Below, piece by piece: positions 1-10,744 of a stretch of DNA of 64,000 bases (position 1 is the stretch's first letter; every line of letters starts with the position of its first letter). A program made the translations under genes and the position numbers. The notes under the pieces were generated by a model. It was not told where the DNA came from, did not search any database, and worked only from the letters and a program-made list of their open reading frames with translations. This DNA is from Siphonodentalium dalli (taxonomy: Eukaryota; Mollusca; Scaphopoda; Gadilida; Siphonodentaliidae): contig CP136067.1 of assembly GCA_032622095.1 (NCBI GenBank), forward strand, positions 136,031,990 through 136,095,989, written 5' to 3'.

Positions 1-199
1 TCATATCATTTGCATATGTTATCTAGACGCAAAAAAAAACGAGACTACACCAAAGTAACACCGATTCGAACATATCCGAATCAGCAGACCGATTCGGTGT
101 CGATCTCGACATCGAATCGAATCTCGAATATTCGCAGGTCCCTAAACAATAGTAATTATTTTGTCATTTTATGCAGATTAGTTCCACACATCACCTGCT

Positions 200-750
200 C
201 AGGAGAAGTCTATTTCTTGCTATTTCATGACTATAAAGCAAAATAATCAATAAAACCCCAAGATGATTTTTTGTCATGTAGGTCCTGGACTTCTTCCCTT
301 CCTAGTCTGGACATCTTACCCCCACCCAAACCCTGACTCAATCAACTTTTTCTCGGAAGAAGTTAATTTCTCGCTGTTTCATGACTATATAAAGCAAAAT
401 AAGCAACAACACCATGATTTTTCTCAAGTATGCGCTGGTTGAGGGGGGGGGGCTATATCCTGGTCTGGACATCTTCGTTTCATGACTATATAAAGCAAAA
501 TAAGCGATAAAACCATAAGACAATTTTTTTGTCATGTAGGTGCTGGGTTGTGGGTAGCTATCCAGACCTGGACATTTGAAAAAATGAAATTAAATAAAAA
601 CAAATTTAAATCTCAAAAGTCATTTTTCTCGCCATTTCAGGATCAAATAATCAATTGTGTGATTAAAGAATTTTGTCGCTTGGAAAAAAATATATTTTAA
701 TAAATATCAAACAATTTTTTGGCCATTCCAGGGTCAAACGTTATCAAATG
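200..750. repeat. Degenerate tandem repeat, ~100-150 bp unit
   Basis: The phrase 'tttcatgactatataaagc' or a close variant recurs near 226, 378 and 479. Each copy is followed by 'aaaataa', a 'gatttttt(g)tcatgtaggt' segment and 'tctggacat'. Two weaker echoes lie near 625 and 715 ('ctcgccatttcaggatcaaa', 'ggccattccagggtcaaac'). This explains the short open frames here, which are not genes. Confidence 0.7.
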
Positions 751-1142
751 AGTGAAATTATTTTTAGTCATATATGGGGGGAGCTATCCTGGGTGGGGGT
801 GAAGATATCCCCGGGGAGATGACGTGTTACACCGGGTACCTCATCTAGTAATTCATTATTCATTGGTGGTTAAAGTTTAGATAATAAGTTCATGTCATTT
901 GTTGAACATATTATCTGAACATGTCATTTGGAACTACTGAACGATGGAAGGGTTAAATTATGTTTTTTGCTGAAAAATATTAAATGTCATTTTGTTGTTG
1001 GTGATGCCAAATAGTTAAACTTATATCGGGTAAGTCCCTAGATATTATCCAAAAGTTTATATATATATGTCAATTATTAGTTGAATCAAGAAAATACCAG
1101 TTTTCATTAGGCATGTTTTAGTTTAACCCCTGTCATGAAATA

Positions 1143-1307
1143 GATTTTTTTTTCTGGAGAACGAACACATAAAAAAGTAAGTTACCCCCTGACATAAATC
1201 ACTTTGATAAATTTCATAACAATTAGATTATTACCATGGGAGATAGAGTGATTTCTGTCTGGGGATAACTTACTATTTTGTGTGTTCATTCTCCAGAAAA
1301 AAAATCT
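1143..1307. repeat. Fold-back element (arms ~60 bp)
   Basis: The left arm reads 'agattttttttt' then 'ctggagaacgaacacat'. The right arm ends 'tgttcattctccag' then 'aaaaaaaatct'. The arms pair over about 60 nt around a short loop. Only 12 bp separate it from the next fold-back element. Confidence 0.75.
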
Positions 1308-1319
1308 AAATCGGAAAAA

Positions 1320-1549
1320 AGCAAACTTTCAAGTAAGTGGCGCTCAGTAATGTGTTTATTTTGTGAGTAGAAACTCTCCGGTCATGCTCCATTCGCAATG
1401 TGTCCCGTCTTTGATACATTTCATAACACTTAAATTAGTACTATGTGAGATACAAAGATGTGACATGTAGCAAATGGAGCATGACCTGAGAGATTCTACT
1501 CACAGGAAGAGTTAACCCATTTCTGAGCGCCACTTACTTGAAAGTTTGC
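1320..1549. mobile_element. Palindromic MITE, ~230 bp
   Basis: The left end 'gcaaactttcaagtaagtgg' is the reverse complement of the right end, and pairing continues through 'gagtagaa(t)ctctc' and 'ggtcatgctccatt(t)gc'. Arms are about 90 bp. No coding capacity. No convincing target-site duplication, so the superfamily is open. Confidence 0.75.
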
Positions 1550-2189
1550 CATTTTGTTATATAACGCTTTTATATTTTGTCGATGAATTTTATGGGAGAT
1601 GAAGATTAGGGAGATACATTGTAACAATAATATATTAAGATTTCATTCATTTATTCATTCATTTCTCCAGCTCGGGCAAACGAAAGCCCCTGTAATTTCC
1701 ACCATCATTTGGGAAAGCATACTGATGCCATTCACAACACACGATGGAAGAGGTCTGCGGTTATGCAAACCAAGGTAGCCAAAACTAGCCATAGCACCAC
1801 CGAATAAACTGTCTGTATGCTAAATGCCTGTATTTGTTGTGTAGAGGTCCATTAAATGGATGACTATACTTTTGCTGGTATCCTAACCATGCAACTTCAA
1901 GTACCCATAGGTCCAGGCACACACTCCTGAAGGGGACAGTCTCCGTGATACACTTGAAGTGTCCTCCTTCCTCTGAAAACGCTTTTGTCACTTACTTCAG
2001 CTTGGCCTCAACTGTTTCAATCTCATGGCAACATCTGCATTCACAGGTAGTCTCCATCACTGTACATAGGCCACATGAACACCTGAATGACAAGGGAAAT
2101 ACATGTATTATGGAACAACTCAGAGTTAACATTCAATTCCTCAATTTTGTTGATGCAAACTTTGACAAATGTGTAACAAACTCGACATA

Positions 2190-2377
2190 CAGTAATGCCC
2201 TAAATAATCGAACCCTTAACCACATCAGAATTATAGGTAACTTTTTAGGATTCAGTCGGAAATATGACTTCACCGGAAAGCTCTCATGAATGGCAACAAG
2301 CCATATTTCGGACTAAATCCTGAAAAGTTACCCACAGTTCTGCTTGGTTAAGGGGTTGAATGTTTAGGGCATTGCTG
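2190..2377. mobile_element. Tc1/mariner-type palindromic MITE, copy 1
   Basis: The ends are 'TA-CAGTAATGCCCTAAA' and the reverse complement of 'CAGCAATGCCCTAAAC', flanked by TA on both sides. The arms also share 'aaccacatcagaattatagg' and 'cggaaatatg'. CAGT termini at TA dinucleotides are typical of Tc1/mariner non-autonomous copies. A second copy is at 49261-49422. Confidence 0.8.
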
Positions 2378-2479
2378 TATGTTCTGATGAATGACAGTCT
2401 GTGGGCATGCGTCTGTCCGTCCACTTGTTCTCATGGATACATGTATCTTGGACAAGTTTCGCACAAATTTGTTATCAGG

Positions 2480-3243
2480 AGTTATACCTGCTGAATTGTT
2501 TACCAGGTATCTATTTCATAGAACGTTACGATTTCATAACTTTATCTGAGACCTGGCACAACGATTCGACACAAATTAATTTACCTGGCTATACTTGTAA
2601 TGACTTATGTAGAAGTGCTCAAGAAAACGAGAGAGGTGGAATCGCATTCTACTAATGGACAAAATACGGAAGATCGGTTAAAAATGTAACTCAAATTGAA
2701 GATGTTGCACTGTTTGTCGAATTTGAAGGCGAAATTTTCCATCAAAATTGCAGCGTTGTCTTTGTTTCAATTTATATTCCGCCCCAATCATCGACTTACT
2801 GGAATAAGCGAAAAAGTTATGACTTGATTTTTCGAGATGTCGATATAGAACTTCGAAATATGGCGATAGATCATTATTAATCATAGGCGGAGATTTTAAC
2901 TCTCGAACAGGTGGGAGACCGGATTATGTCGAGCATGATGATGATAACTATATTTCTCTTCCGGATAGTTATGTTTTGGATTGTGTTAAAGACAGAAACA
3001 GTTAAGACAGACATGTAAACTCCTTTGGGATGCAACTTCTCAAGTTATGTAAATCCACTTCAATTAGAATACTTAATGGTCGTAAATCTGGTGATTCTTT
3101 GGGAAACTACATCTCTTACCATTATAACGGGGCAAGTTTAGTAGATTATATTCTCGTGTCGGAAAGATATCTGTCCGATGTAAGTTACTTTTGCGTGAAA
3201 CAACTTAATGAATACTCTGACCATTGCCAATTAACAATGCACA
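2480..3243 (+). pseudogene. LINE: AP-endonuclease part of ORF2 (decayed)
   Basis: Three short plus-strand frames together show the order of an AP endonuclease-like domain of a non-LTR retrotransposon: LSETWHNDST (catalytic Glu) near 2545, VVFVSIYIPPQSS near 2756, IIGGDFNSRTGGR near 2881, then LVDYILVSERYLSD and EYSDHC (the SDH motif) near 3140-3230. The frame is interrupted by stops after FY (2653) and after NMAIDHY (2877), so it is dead. No ORF1 is seen upstream, because the stretch before 2480 is a MITE. The copy therefore looks 5'-truncated. It ends exactly at a TTAA into which a MITE has inserted, and the LINE resumes at 3746. Confidence 0.85.
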
Positions 3244-3745
3244 TTAAAGGTACGGTTGGCCTTGACGGTGGGTATCCTGTGAAAATATTTCCACCCGTCT
3301 ATAACCGCCACAAACAGAAAGAACATCAAAATGTAGACATACTTTGTCCGTATATAAATAAGAAATATCGCATAAACAGTATGTTATTCTCATATGTTTA
3401 ACCATTGTTATGTAAACAAAAGCATAAAAAGTTACTTTTCTGGTGTTTGTTTATATTATGATGGTAATCATAAAGAGCGTTCTTTGTTGGTGAATTCCTG
3501 ATATGGAAATAATAAAGAGCGTTTACGCCATTTGTGTGTGATTAGCCAGTAGCATTGTGCTGTCCTCTGTAACCCAATCAGGCTCTTGCTTAGGTACAAT
3601 ATAGTAGGTATTTATGATAACATGCTGTTTACGCGATGGTCATGGTATATATGAGCGAAACTGTATGCGTTTTAATGTTTTTCTGTTTACGGTGTTTGGA
3701 ACAAATATGAATATTTTCGACAATTAAGGCCTCACGTGCCTTTAA
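3244..3745 (+). mobile_element. TTAA-flanked MITE family B, copy 1
   Basis: The element lies between TTAA at 3244-3247 and TTAA at 3742-3745. Ends are TTAAAGGTACGGTTGGCCTT and the complement of AAGGCCTCACGTGCCTTTAA, a TIR of about 20 bp with mismatches. Three other copies are at 33520-34833, 36171-36634 and 60250-60698. It has no transposase. A TTAA target is the hallmark of piggyBac and Kolobok superfamilies. It interrupts the LINE coding sequence, so it is younger than that LINE. Confidence 0.9.
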
Positions 3746-4310
3746 GCTCAAAGGAAACGTGAATACATTGAATACATGTCAATTCAAATATAAATATAGC
3801 GAACCGGAAGTTGCCATTAAATGGACATCAGACAGCAATTCAAAAGCTTCAGAAGCGATCAATGATCGCGATACATGTATTAAAAAGCGACTCTTACATT
3901 TCAGATTGACTAATTATGAACATAATCGCAACGGAGCAGAATGTGCAATTCGGTATTATGAAAATATTTTAACATCTATCAACACTAAAGCTGCCCAAAT
4001 TAAAAATAATAAGTTTAAACGACAGCAAAAGAAAGGGAAATGGTTTGATGAGGGATGCAAGCAATTAAAACATGAAATGACAAATGCATGTCGTGAAATG
4101 AAGCAAAACCCAACCGATGCAACAGTTAGGAGTAATTTTTTCTCATCCAAAAAAGCATATAAGAAAGACACAAAGAACAAATCAAAAATGTACTTCCAGG
4201 GGTTAGCAGAATCACTGTACAAAATGGAGGATACAGACCCTTCCGAGTATTGGCGATTGATAAAAGAATTTAGAAATAAACGTGATGAAACAAATTACTG
4301 TGACAGTGCT
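3746..4310 (+). pseudogene. LINE: endonuclease-to-RT linker of ORF2
   Basis: The open stretch resembles the basic linker between endonuclease and reverse transcriptase: KGKWFDEGCKQLKHEMTNAC, then FFSSKKAYKKDTKNKSKMYF and DPSEYWRLIKEFRNKRDETN. The W-x2-EC/GC, the K/R-rich helix and the 'W-x-LI-x2-FRNKR' pattern are usual here in CR1/Jockey-like LINEs. It continues the frame broken by the MITE at 3244. It runs out after NYCDSAI, where about 0.7 kb of unrelated sequence starts. Confidence 0.75.
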
Positions 4311-5010
4311 ATTTTATATACAAAAACAGTATATGCCTTTATTACATGCTACACATGTATACTAACTAAGTTATTATACCTAACTCACCAATATACATTT
4401 TATAGCCGCATTGTCATTTCATTCCGCGTACTTGGTTCATTTCGTTCCATTCCGCGCTATTCCGTTCTTTACATTCCCCGTTCCTAGTCTCGGCCCTGTT
4501 CTGTATCTTGCTATTTCGTATTTCTATCTACGTCCAAATTCTCGCACACTAGTCTATTTATCTACCTTTATTTATCGCCCAATGAGACCAAACAGTCAGA
4601 CACTAAAGGATTTCAGCCAATCACAGGTAACGTTATTTGCCGCGCTTTTCAGTCTATACTTTGCGTTGGAGCTGTCAACATCGAACTCCCGTTACTATCA
4701 AGTTTCAGAATATTTCTTCAATGCCTTGAAGAAATGTAGTAATAGTTTAAGTAATGAATACTGCGTATTGACATCAGACCTATGCTTTCCAAGGGATGGG
4801 TCCTGTTGGTTATTTCGTTGGTCATCTGGATCTCCGGAATGATGCTCGATGTGATGTCTGATGTTTGTTGGAAGTCAAGCTAGCCTATAGATGTGTTGTG
4901 ATGTCGTCTTCATGTTGTGATGCTTGTTGGATTGTGTTCCGTTTGGTATTGCATGAGTATCTAATAAATGCACGATGAAGACTTTTAAAGGTAGGCTCAG
5001 TTTACTATAG
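4311..5010. other. Unidentified ~0.7-kb insertion within the LINE
   Basis: The LINE frame stops after NYCDSAI and resumes near 5020-5130 (…VFKKILCPDIVSANK). The material between is unlike LINE coding sequence. It is pyrimidine-rich with iterations of 'attccg' around 4420-4470, then TG-rich ('gatgtgatgtctgatg') around 4840-4930, and ends with 'aataaa' near 4964 and 'ttttaaaggtaggctcag'. No TIR or target duplication could be assigned. It could be a solo terminal repeat of an LTR-type element, a decayed MITE or a divergent insert. Confidence 0.4.
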
Positions 5011-6283
5011 ACCCTGCCAGATGATCAAGACTCAGAGCCCCATAAATGTTTGTGATATAGCGAATGATGGTTCATTTAAGACCCACCCCTTTGCTCTACC
5101 ACATTACTTGCATCCAGACGAAAGTATGGACGTTTTCAAAAAGATACTCTGCCCAGATATTGTTTCTGCAAATAAGAAAATATATACGAATTCCACAACA
5201 GTAAAATTGATGAAAGTGATATCGAAGCCAGTGAAATAATTAATTGCGTTAAACTATTTAAACAGAAAATCACCTGGATATGGACATTTCTCGAATGAAT
5301 TGCTTAAATTTGTTGTTCCCGCGACAATAGACGAAGAAGTAAAATTATTTAACCTGGTATTAAACTCTGGTCATTATCCAGACAGCTGGAATGTGTCACT
5401 CATTAAGACGCATTATAAAAAAGGAGATAGGCAGGAACCAAATAACTATCGACCAATTGTCTAGGGAAACTTTTCAACAAAGTTATAAATAACCGAATAA
5501 ACGACTATTTAGAAAGACATGGTCTCATTAGTGACAATCAGTTTGGTTTTAGAAAGAATCGGAGTACGATTGACAGCACTTAGGTTTTAAAGAATTGTAT
5601 ACATAAATATAAACAGAAGAAGAAGCCAATTTATGCTGCATTTATCGATTTTCAAAAAGCTTTCGATTCAGTAGATAGGTCGTTGATGTTTCGAAAGTTG
5701 GTATTCAGGGTAAAATAAATCAAATAATACAGTCCATGTATCAATCCAGTTATATTCAAGTAAAGACGGGTGCAGGAATTGGACCACCGCATCTGTCCAC
5801 GATTGGAGTTAAACAAGGATCAGCATTGTCGCCATATTGATTGATGACATCAAATGTTCACTTGATGTATCCGGCTGCGATCCAATAATCCTTAATAATC
5901 GTCATCTTTTATTTGCCGACGATTTAGTGTTGTTGTCAGAAACTGAACAAGGTCTACAGAATTGTCTTGAAAAGTTAGAGAAATATACCCAATACAATGG
6001 TCTCGTTGTTAATGCAAGTAAATCAAAATGTGTGGTTTTTAGGTCAAAGAGAACTAAACGTGAATCAAGTTTCAGTATAAATGCGAAATCGCTTGAATTA
6101 GTTCAGGGGATCCATATCTCGTGATAAAGTTCACATCGACTGGTAGAATGGCAAAATCACAAGAACATACAAGCGGGAAAGCCACGAAAGCAATGTTCTT
6201 TTTAAACCAGTCTGTTCCTTCAAAGATGAAGCTTTCTATTCCAACTAAATGCAAATTATTCGACAATTAATAAAACCGATATA
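5011..6283 (+). pseudogene. LINE: reverse transcriptase domain of ORF2 (frameshifted)
   Basis: Reverse transcriptase motifs appear in order but in shifting frames: KKGDRQEPNNYRPI near 5415, LFNKVINNRINDYLERHG and ISDNQFGFRKNRSTIDS near 5465-5577, AAFIDFQKAFDSVDR near 5636, and LLFADDLVLLSETEQGLQ near 5910 with the FADD catalytic pair. These are the blocks of a CR1/Jockey/I-like LINE. At least four frame changes or stops separate them, so the copy is inactive. FNRIL-type host similarity is absent. Confidence 0.85.
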
Positions 6284-7036
6284 ATGTTATACGGACGTGA
6301 GATTTGGGCAGGAGAAACAAACATGCTTCACTCAGATACAATACCAAGCGAACAAGTCCATGTGAGGTTTTGCAAAATAACATTAGGTGTTAACCGAAAT
6401 GCTACTAATCATGCCGTCCGCACAGAATTGGGCAGATTCCCAGTTATCCATGATGCGATTACTCAACAATTTAGATATATGAAAAAAGATTCGAACCTTT
6501 CAAGTGGGTGCTTGGTACATGATGCATACATCGAATCACTTAGAGACTCTTCTATTTCATTGTGCAATGAATTATATGGAAAATACGGCGTCGATATTTC
6601 AGACCACCGGAGATTCCAAGGGATACAAGAGCGCGCCTTGGTGGATAAACTGAAATCTGAACATTTGATGCGATTCTATAACGTAAATTATGCCGAAAAG
6701 AAAACGATCAGTGGAAATAAAATACGAACGTACAGATTATTCAAGTCAAGGTATGAAATTGAACCATACATTGGCAATGCTCGATCTGTCAAAGCGAGAA
6801 TTCTATTCACAAGATTGAGAATCAGTGATCATCGACTGGAAATCGATAAAGGGAGAGACAAACAGTCCCCAAAACCTGTGAGAGAAAGATTGTGTTCTGC
6901 GTGTAATTCAAAACAAATTGAGTCAGAATATCATTTCATCTTAGAATGTCGGGCCTATGAAAGTATTCGCGAAGCTTATGTAAAGGACATAATTGCAACG
7001 TGCCCTTATTTCTTCGAAATGACAAATTATTAGAAG
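6284..7036 (+). pseudogene. LINE: ORF2 C-terminal region with CCHC-like knuckle
   Basis: This open stretch of about 250 codons holds KITLGVNRNATNHAVRTELG, VKARILFTRLRISDHRLEID and ERLCSACNSKQIESEYHFIL ending in EC. The 'lgv(n)k…aV..ElG' block and the C-x2-C-…-H-x3-C knuckle are the conserved C-terminal end of many invertebrate LINE ORF2 proteins, not a host gene. It is the best-preserved part of the element and ends with a natural stop before the 3' untranslated tail. Confidence 0.85.
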
Positions 7037-7306
7037 TTCAGATTATTATGCAGAATGAACAAATTGCAACCGTTAACGTTATATGCGACATGATCCGGTC
7101 TTTCTTCACCATTCGAGACAATATACATATATCTAATAAAAGCAAGTATACCTGAGATTTTATGACAGTAAATTCACGAGCGTATATGCATATCGTATGT
7201 GATTACTCATGTTAAATTATTCCTTATGTTGATATATGTTGTATTTATTATATGTGCAACTGCCAATTGGGTGTATTTTGCATTAAAATCTTATCTTATC
7301 TTACCC
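7037..7306 (+). other. LINE 3' untranslated region and (TTATC)n tail
   Basis: After the ORF2 stop the sequence runs about 250 bp without coding potential. It ends in 'gcattaaaatcttatctta' with three short TCTTA units near 7288-7305. A simple pentanucleotide tail rather than poly(A) is typical of CR1/Jockey-like LINEs. A similar tail occurs alone at 55460-55485. Confidence 0.7.
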
Positions 7307-8340
7307 CCACGTATACTGACACTAACCCCGCGCGAGAATGATAACAACGCATACCTTCATTCGTTGAATGAACCACCAAGCTATCAACTACATCGTATGT
7401 TAGACCATACACTAGTTCTGGGGACGGCTAGCATAGTATTACTCAGACAAAGGTATACACCTGACCCAGTTGATTCAGAACGGCTTCGGAACGGTTCAAG
7501 AAATACAATCTACCACACCAAAGAAGACCGACACGCATGAGATTCTATATTTGAATCTTAGGATTGCTTAGGATAACGGTAAAGAAGTGGTACATTATGG
7601 TATCCAACGGCCTCGGGAGAGAGGCATCTGTCCAAGGGAACGAAAATCTAGCAACCCCCGAAACACGGTCGGGGTTGCCCAGGTATACGTCAATGCGTTC
7701 GCTGAGTTTGTTAATTGACTAGCCGTCTATATTTTGAGAAGTAGACAGCTAACCGGGAAGATCAACATGCTTATATGTGGTTAGACCCATGAGGTCTGCG
7801 AAAGACGTAGATAGGGATGATCTTCTGAACACTAGTATACTTATCGGTCGTATGCCTTTCTAGATCAAGATGACGCACAAATCCAATATTTAGCAGATGA
7901 ATGCTACCATGGGGAAAACTTACAAACAAACTAACGAATCCGCCGCTTTTTTGGTGCAAAATCGGGAGCTAGACACTGGAAAATGGGTTGTTTGAAACGT
8001 TTTGATTGGAGAGAACCTTATCCCAGGAAATGTTGAATACTTTGACCGAGCTAGATTAATCAGACAAATGGATGGAAACTGGTCCAGATAATTATGAATG
8101 TGGCAAACAATAATAATCTCATGTAATTGTTCTGAATCTTGCAAGTCATGATAAGACTATTAGGCGCACCTACGGTTACGGCCATTATCGGCGTTTACTG
8201 GAGAATTCATGGATTTAGAAATGTCACATCTCGATTATTAATTGTGGGTTTTCGTCCATCCATATGGCTCTAGCTATGTTGTGCGTTTGAAGACAGTATA
8301 AACCAATAAATCCATACATATCGATATTATGACACAAGTG
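7307..8340. other. No gene recognised
   Basis: A 76-codon open stretch (7310-7540) continues from the LINE tail but has no recognisable motif or splice signal. A small hairpin lies at 7651-7678 (GCAACCCC / GGGGTTGC). Nothing else was supported. Confidence 0.5.
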
Positions 8341-8344
8341 GCGA

Positions 8345-8885
8345 TTAATATGTGAAAATATCGAATATTCAATTTCTGGCCACCAGTTTGGCCACTATCT
8401 TGGCTGTGAGTATCAAATACCAAACTCAAATGAATACTTCGTATCAATTTTCCCTACCACGTGTACATGTGGGTAAAATAACGCAATGTGCGCAACAGTA
8501 ACGCCCATTGTCAGAAAGTAAAGGAATATAGGCGTGTTTCCAAATTCTGGTCAATATTTTATAGCCGCCATCTTGGAGCTGGGAAATTACTTCGCCTCAG
8601 TATTCTAGACTCAAATGTAAGCATAGATTGAGTTGTAATAACAATAACGCCCACTGAAGTGAATGTGAGGGATTTTCGGTTATTTTTCAATATATATCCA
8701 CCATTTTGGATTTTGGGGGATTTTTGTTCGATGGGATATAAGAAAAGTACTTAGTATTCCTACTCACAACAGTAAGCATTGGTCGAGTTGTCATGACAAT
8801 AACGCTCACTGATATAAATCAGCGATTTTCAGTGATTTTCCAATTTCTGGTAGCCATTTTGGGTTGTCATAGAAGGTCAGCATTA
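8345..8885. repeat. Tandem repeat, ~150-bp period, 3-4 copies
   Basis: The landmark 'aacgccca/ctc(a)ctg' recurs at about 8498, 8648 and 8798. Each copy also has 'ggtcga/gattgagttgt', 'ccaatttctgg' and 'gccattttgg' at matching offsets. The copies are diverged, so the array is old. It lies just before an exon-like sequence at 9011. Confidence 0.75.
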
Positions 8886-9010
8886 GAAAGTATGTAATTT
8901 TTGATACTTAGTATTTTGCACAAATTATTTTCTTGCAAGACGAACTTGAATTCACACAGTATTCCTGACCCTTGTAGTCAATCTTGCTAATAAATGTGGT
9001 TCTTTTTACA

Positions 9011-9275
9011 GGAGAATCCACCCATGCGGGATGACGTTGGTGCGATACAACCAGAGACACCAGAAGATTACCTTCAAGAACTTATGCAGAAAGCCCGACT
9101 ACGCATGCGTACTCGACGAAGAAAATACCGACGTAAATCTGATACAGATGTGTGTTTAGCGGACGTCATCACAACAGCAAAGAAGGAAGGGAAATCGGTT
9201 TGTATTATCCTCGAAGATCGTCTGTTCGTATGCAAACTGCAACGCAGAGTCCAGTCCCCTGTTACGCTGGCCTGA
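9011..9275 (+). CDS. Exon-like coding piece, unknown basic protein
   Basis: A good splice acceptor ('ttctttttacag') precedes GAG AAT CCA at 9017, giving ENPPMRDDVGAIQPETPEDY, a K/R-rich helix (QELMQKARLRMRTRRRKYRR) and CLADVITTAKKEGKSVCII, ending in a stop at 9273. I do not recognise the family. The basic segment could be a nuclear localisation or nucleic-acid-binding helix. In-frame GT sites ('ttc|gtatgc' near 9229, phase 0) could instead make this an internal exon joined to the phase-0 acceptor at 13528, making both pieces one gene with a 4.2-kb intron full of MITEs. That link is inference. No upstream exon was found. Confidence 0.45.
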
Positions 9276-9434
9276 CCACTGCCACCACGTACACATACTG
9301 TGAGGAAATTTCTCATTTTATTTATGACTTTGCTCAGTTACAATTCATTCTGCATTATTCTGAGCAACCGAGTTGTCCATACTCATTTGGTAATAGGCCA
9401 GGTAGAACCAGAAATAATTTTAAAGACAAAACTC

Positions 9435-9891
9435 TTAAAGATGCATAATCCGAATTAACGCTAGCAAATTACTATTTCCTTGGCTTCGGGGGTCAAAAAT
9501 ATTTGATTCGAGACGAGGAACCCACCCATCAAAGCTCAGGGTGATCAGATATCGATGTTTGAAATCTATTATTGTTCACCACCGATAATTTTAGGTGGCC
9601 CAGTAAACAGTCAACGAGAAGACTTTCTCTGACCAAATTGCGGATGAAGATGGATAACTCTGAAATCAAGTGGCTTTTTTGTGTCAGATATTTGACAAAC
9701 CGGCAAAATTTCGTTGAACAAAATGTTAATAAATAACAGATTTTGGGCAATTTTATACGATAGTTGACTGTGGTTAGCATTATTTTTGGGCAATTACTCG
9801 ATTCTGATAACTGAAACGGCATTTCAAAAAATGTTGTTGCTGTTGGAATCTGATGATACGGGGACCATCGAATCGGATTGAGTACCTTTAA
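9435..9891 (+). mobile_element. TTAA-flanked MITE family A, copy 1
   Basis: It begins TTAAAGATGCATAATCCGAA and ends with the complement of TTAAAGGTACTCAATCCGAT, an imperfect 20-bp TIR inside TTAA sites. The body holds 'gatgaagatggataactct' and 'gcattatttttgggcaatta', shared with copies at 33072, 50656 and 51120 and a fragment at 30886. The minus-strand frames across it are non-coding by comparison of copies. Confidence 0.85.
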
Positions 9892-9968
9892 AAAACAAAT
9901 GTTAGATTTAATTATACGCGATGTCTTTCTCAGACCAGTGTAGTGAGGGGACGAATGTGGCCGGATAT

Positions 9969-10420
9969 TTAAAGTCACATGGCGGTTTGAACTCCAAAAT
10001 ACACATGATAATATTCACCTTTGAGGGTTTCCCGGTATCTCAATAGGTACATACTTAAACTATACATTTCTATGGGCATTACATGTCCCAGAAAGACGCA
10101 TCGAAGTCATAACAAATATAACTTTTAACAGGGTGTTTGGATCCCAAAAGAAACAACAGTCATGTATACGACATGGAACAGAAAATAGCGTTCCTTGTTA
10201 GTCTATTCTCGATATGGTAGAAATAAATAGTGTTTGTTTCATTTATGTGCGAAAAAATGAAAACAGCAGGACAATGGCTGTGGTCATGCATGGCAAGTAT
10301 GTTTCAGAGAATATGTAGCCGGTACGTCAATATTTCGTATATTTGTCAACCTACATTATACAAAATTCCAAATTACATATAAACACAATTTGGAAGCTCA
10401 AATGAGCCATGTCCGTTCAA
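9969..10420 (+). mobile_element. TTAA-type element family C, copy 1
   Basis: It starts TTAAAGTCACATGGCGGTTT and ends 'aatgagccatgtccgttcaa', whose complement (TTGAACGGACATGGCTCATT) is a weak inverted match to the start. The body matches 31979-32504 through 'cccggtatc', 'agaaagac', 'gatatggtagaaataaa' and 'gtcaatatttcgt'. A 5' fragment lies at 28057-28207. No coding potential. Confidence 0.75.
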
Positions 10421-10578
10421 CCCTTTCATGGTTGGAACTGCGCTGGTGCAGCATTAAATATTTTGTGCCAGTGCATTCTCTTATATATGCGATTCGCAGG
10501 ACAATCGCATATATAGGATAATTCATTGGCACACGGTTTTCGCAAAATTGCCGAAAGGTCCAGCCATGGAAGGGTTAA
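10416..10578. mobile_element. Palindromic MITE (TTAACCCTTTCATG ends)
   Basis: The left end 'ttcaaccctttcatggttgga' mirrors the right end 'tccagccatggaagggttaa', and the centre 'tatatatgcgatt…aatcgcatatata' is also self-complementary. Part copies occur at 27766-27860 (inverted), 38229-38323 and, as a right end only, 11972-12009. It overlaps the family C end by a few bases. Confidence 0.75.
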
Positions 10579-10744
10579 AGATCTGTATTTGATGCAAATA
10601 ATCAAGAATTCCCGAAACCAATATCCTCTATCCACAGCGTTTCGATCCAGATAAAATAAAATGAAAAATATATGTAATCACTATCATTCGTATCACACAA
10701 GCATAACGAACATCAACACTCATTAATTATGAACGCTCATTATT

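Noticed and set aside
9529-9978. 149-codon minus-strand frame
   Set aside because: Lies across MITE family A; not conserved as a frame in the other copies.
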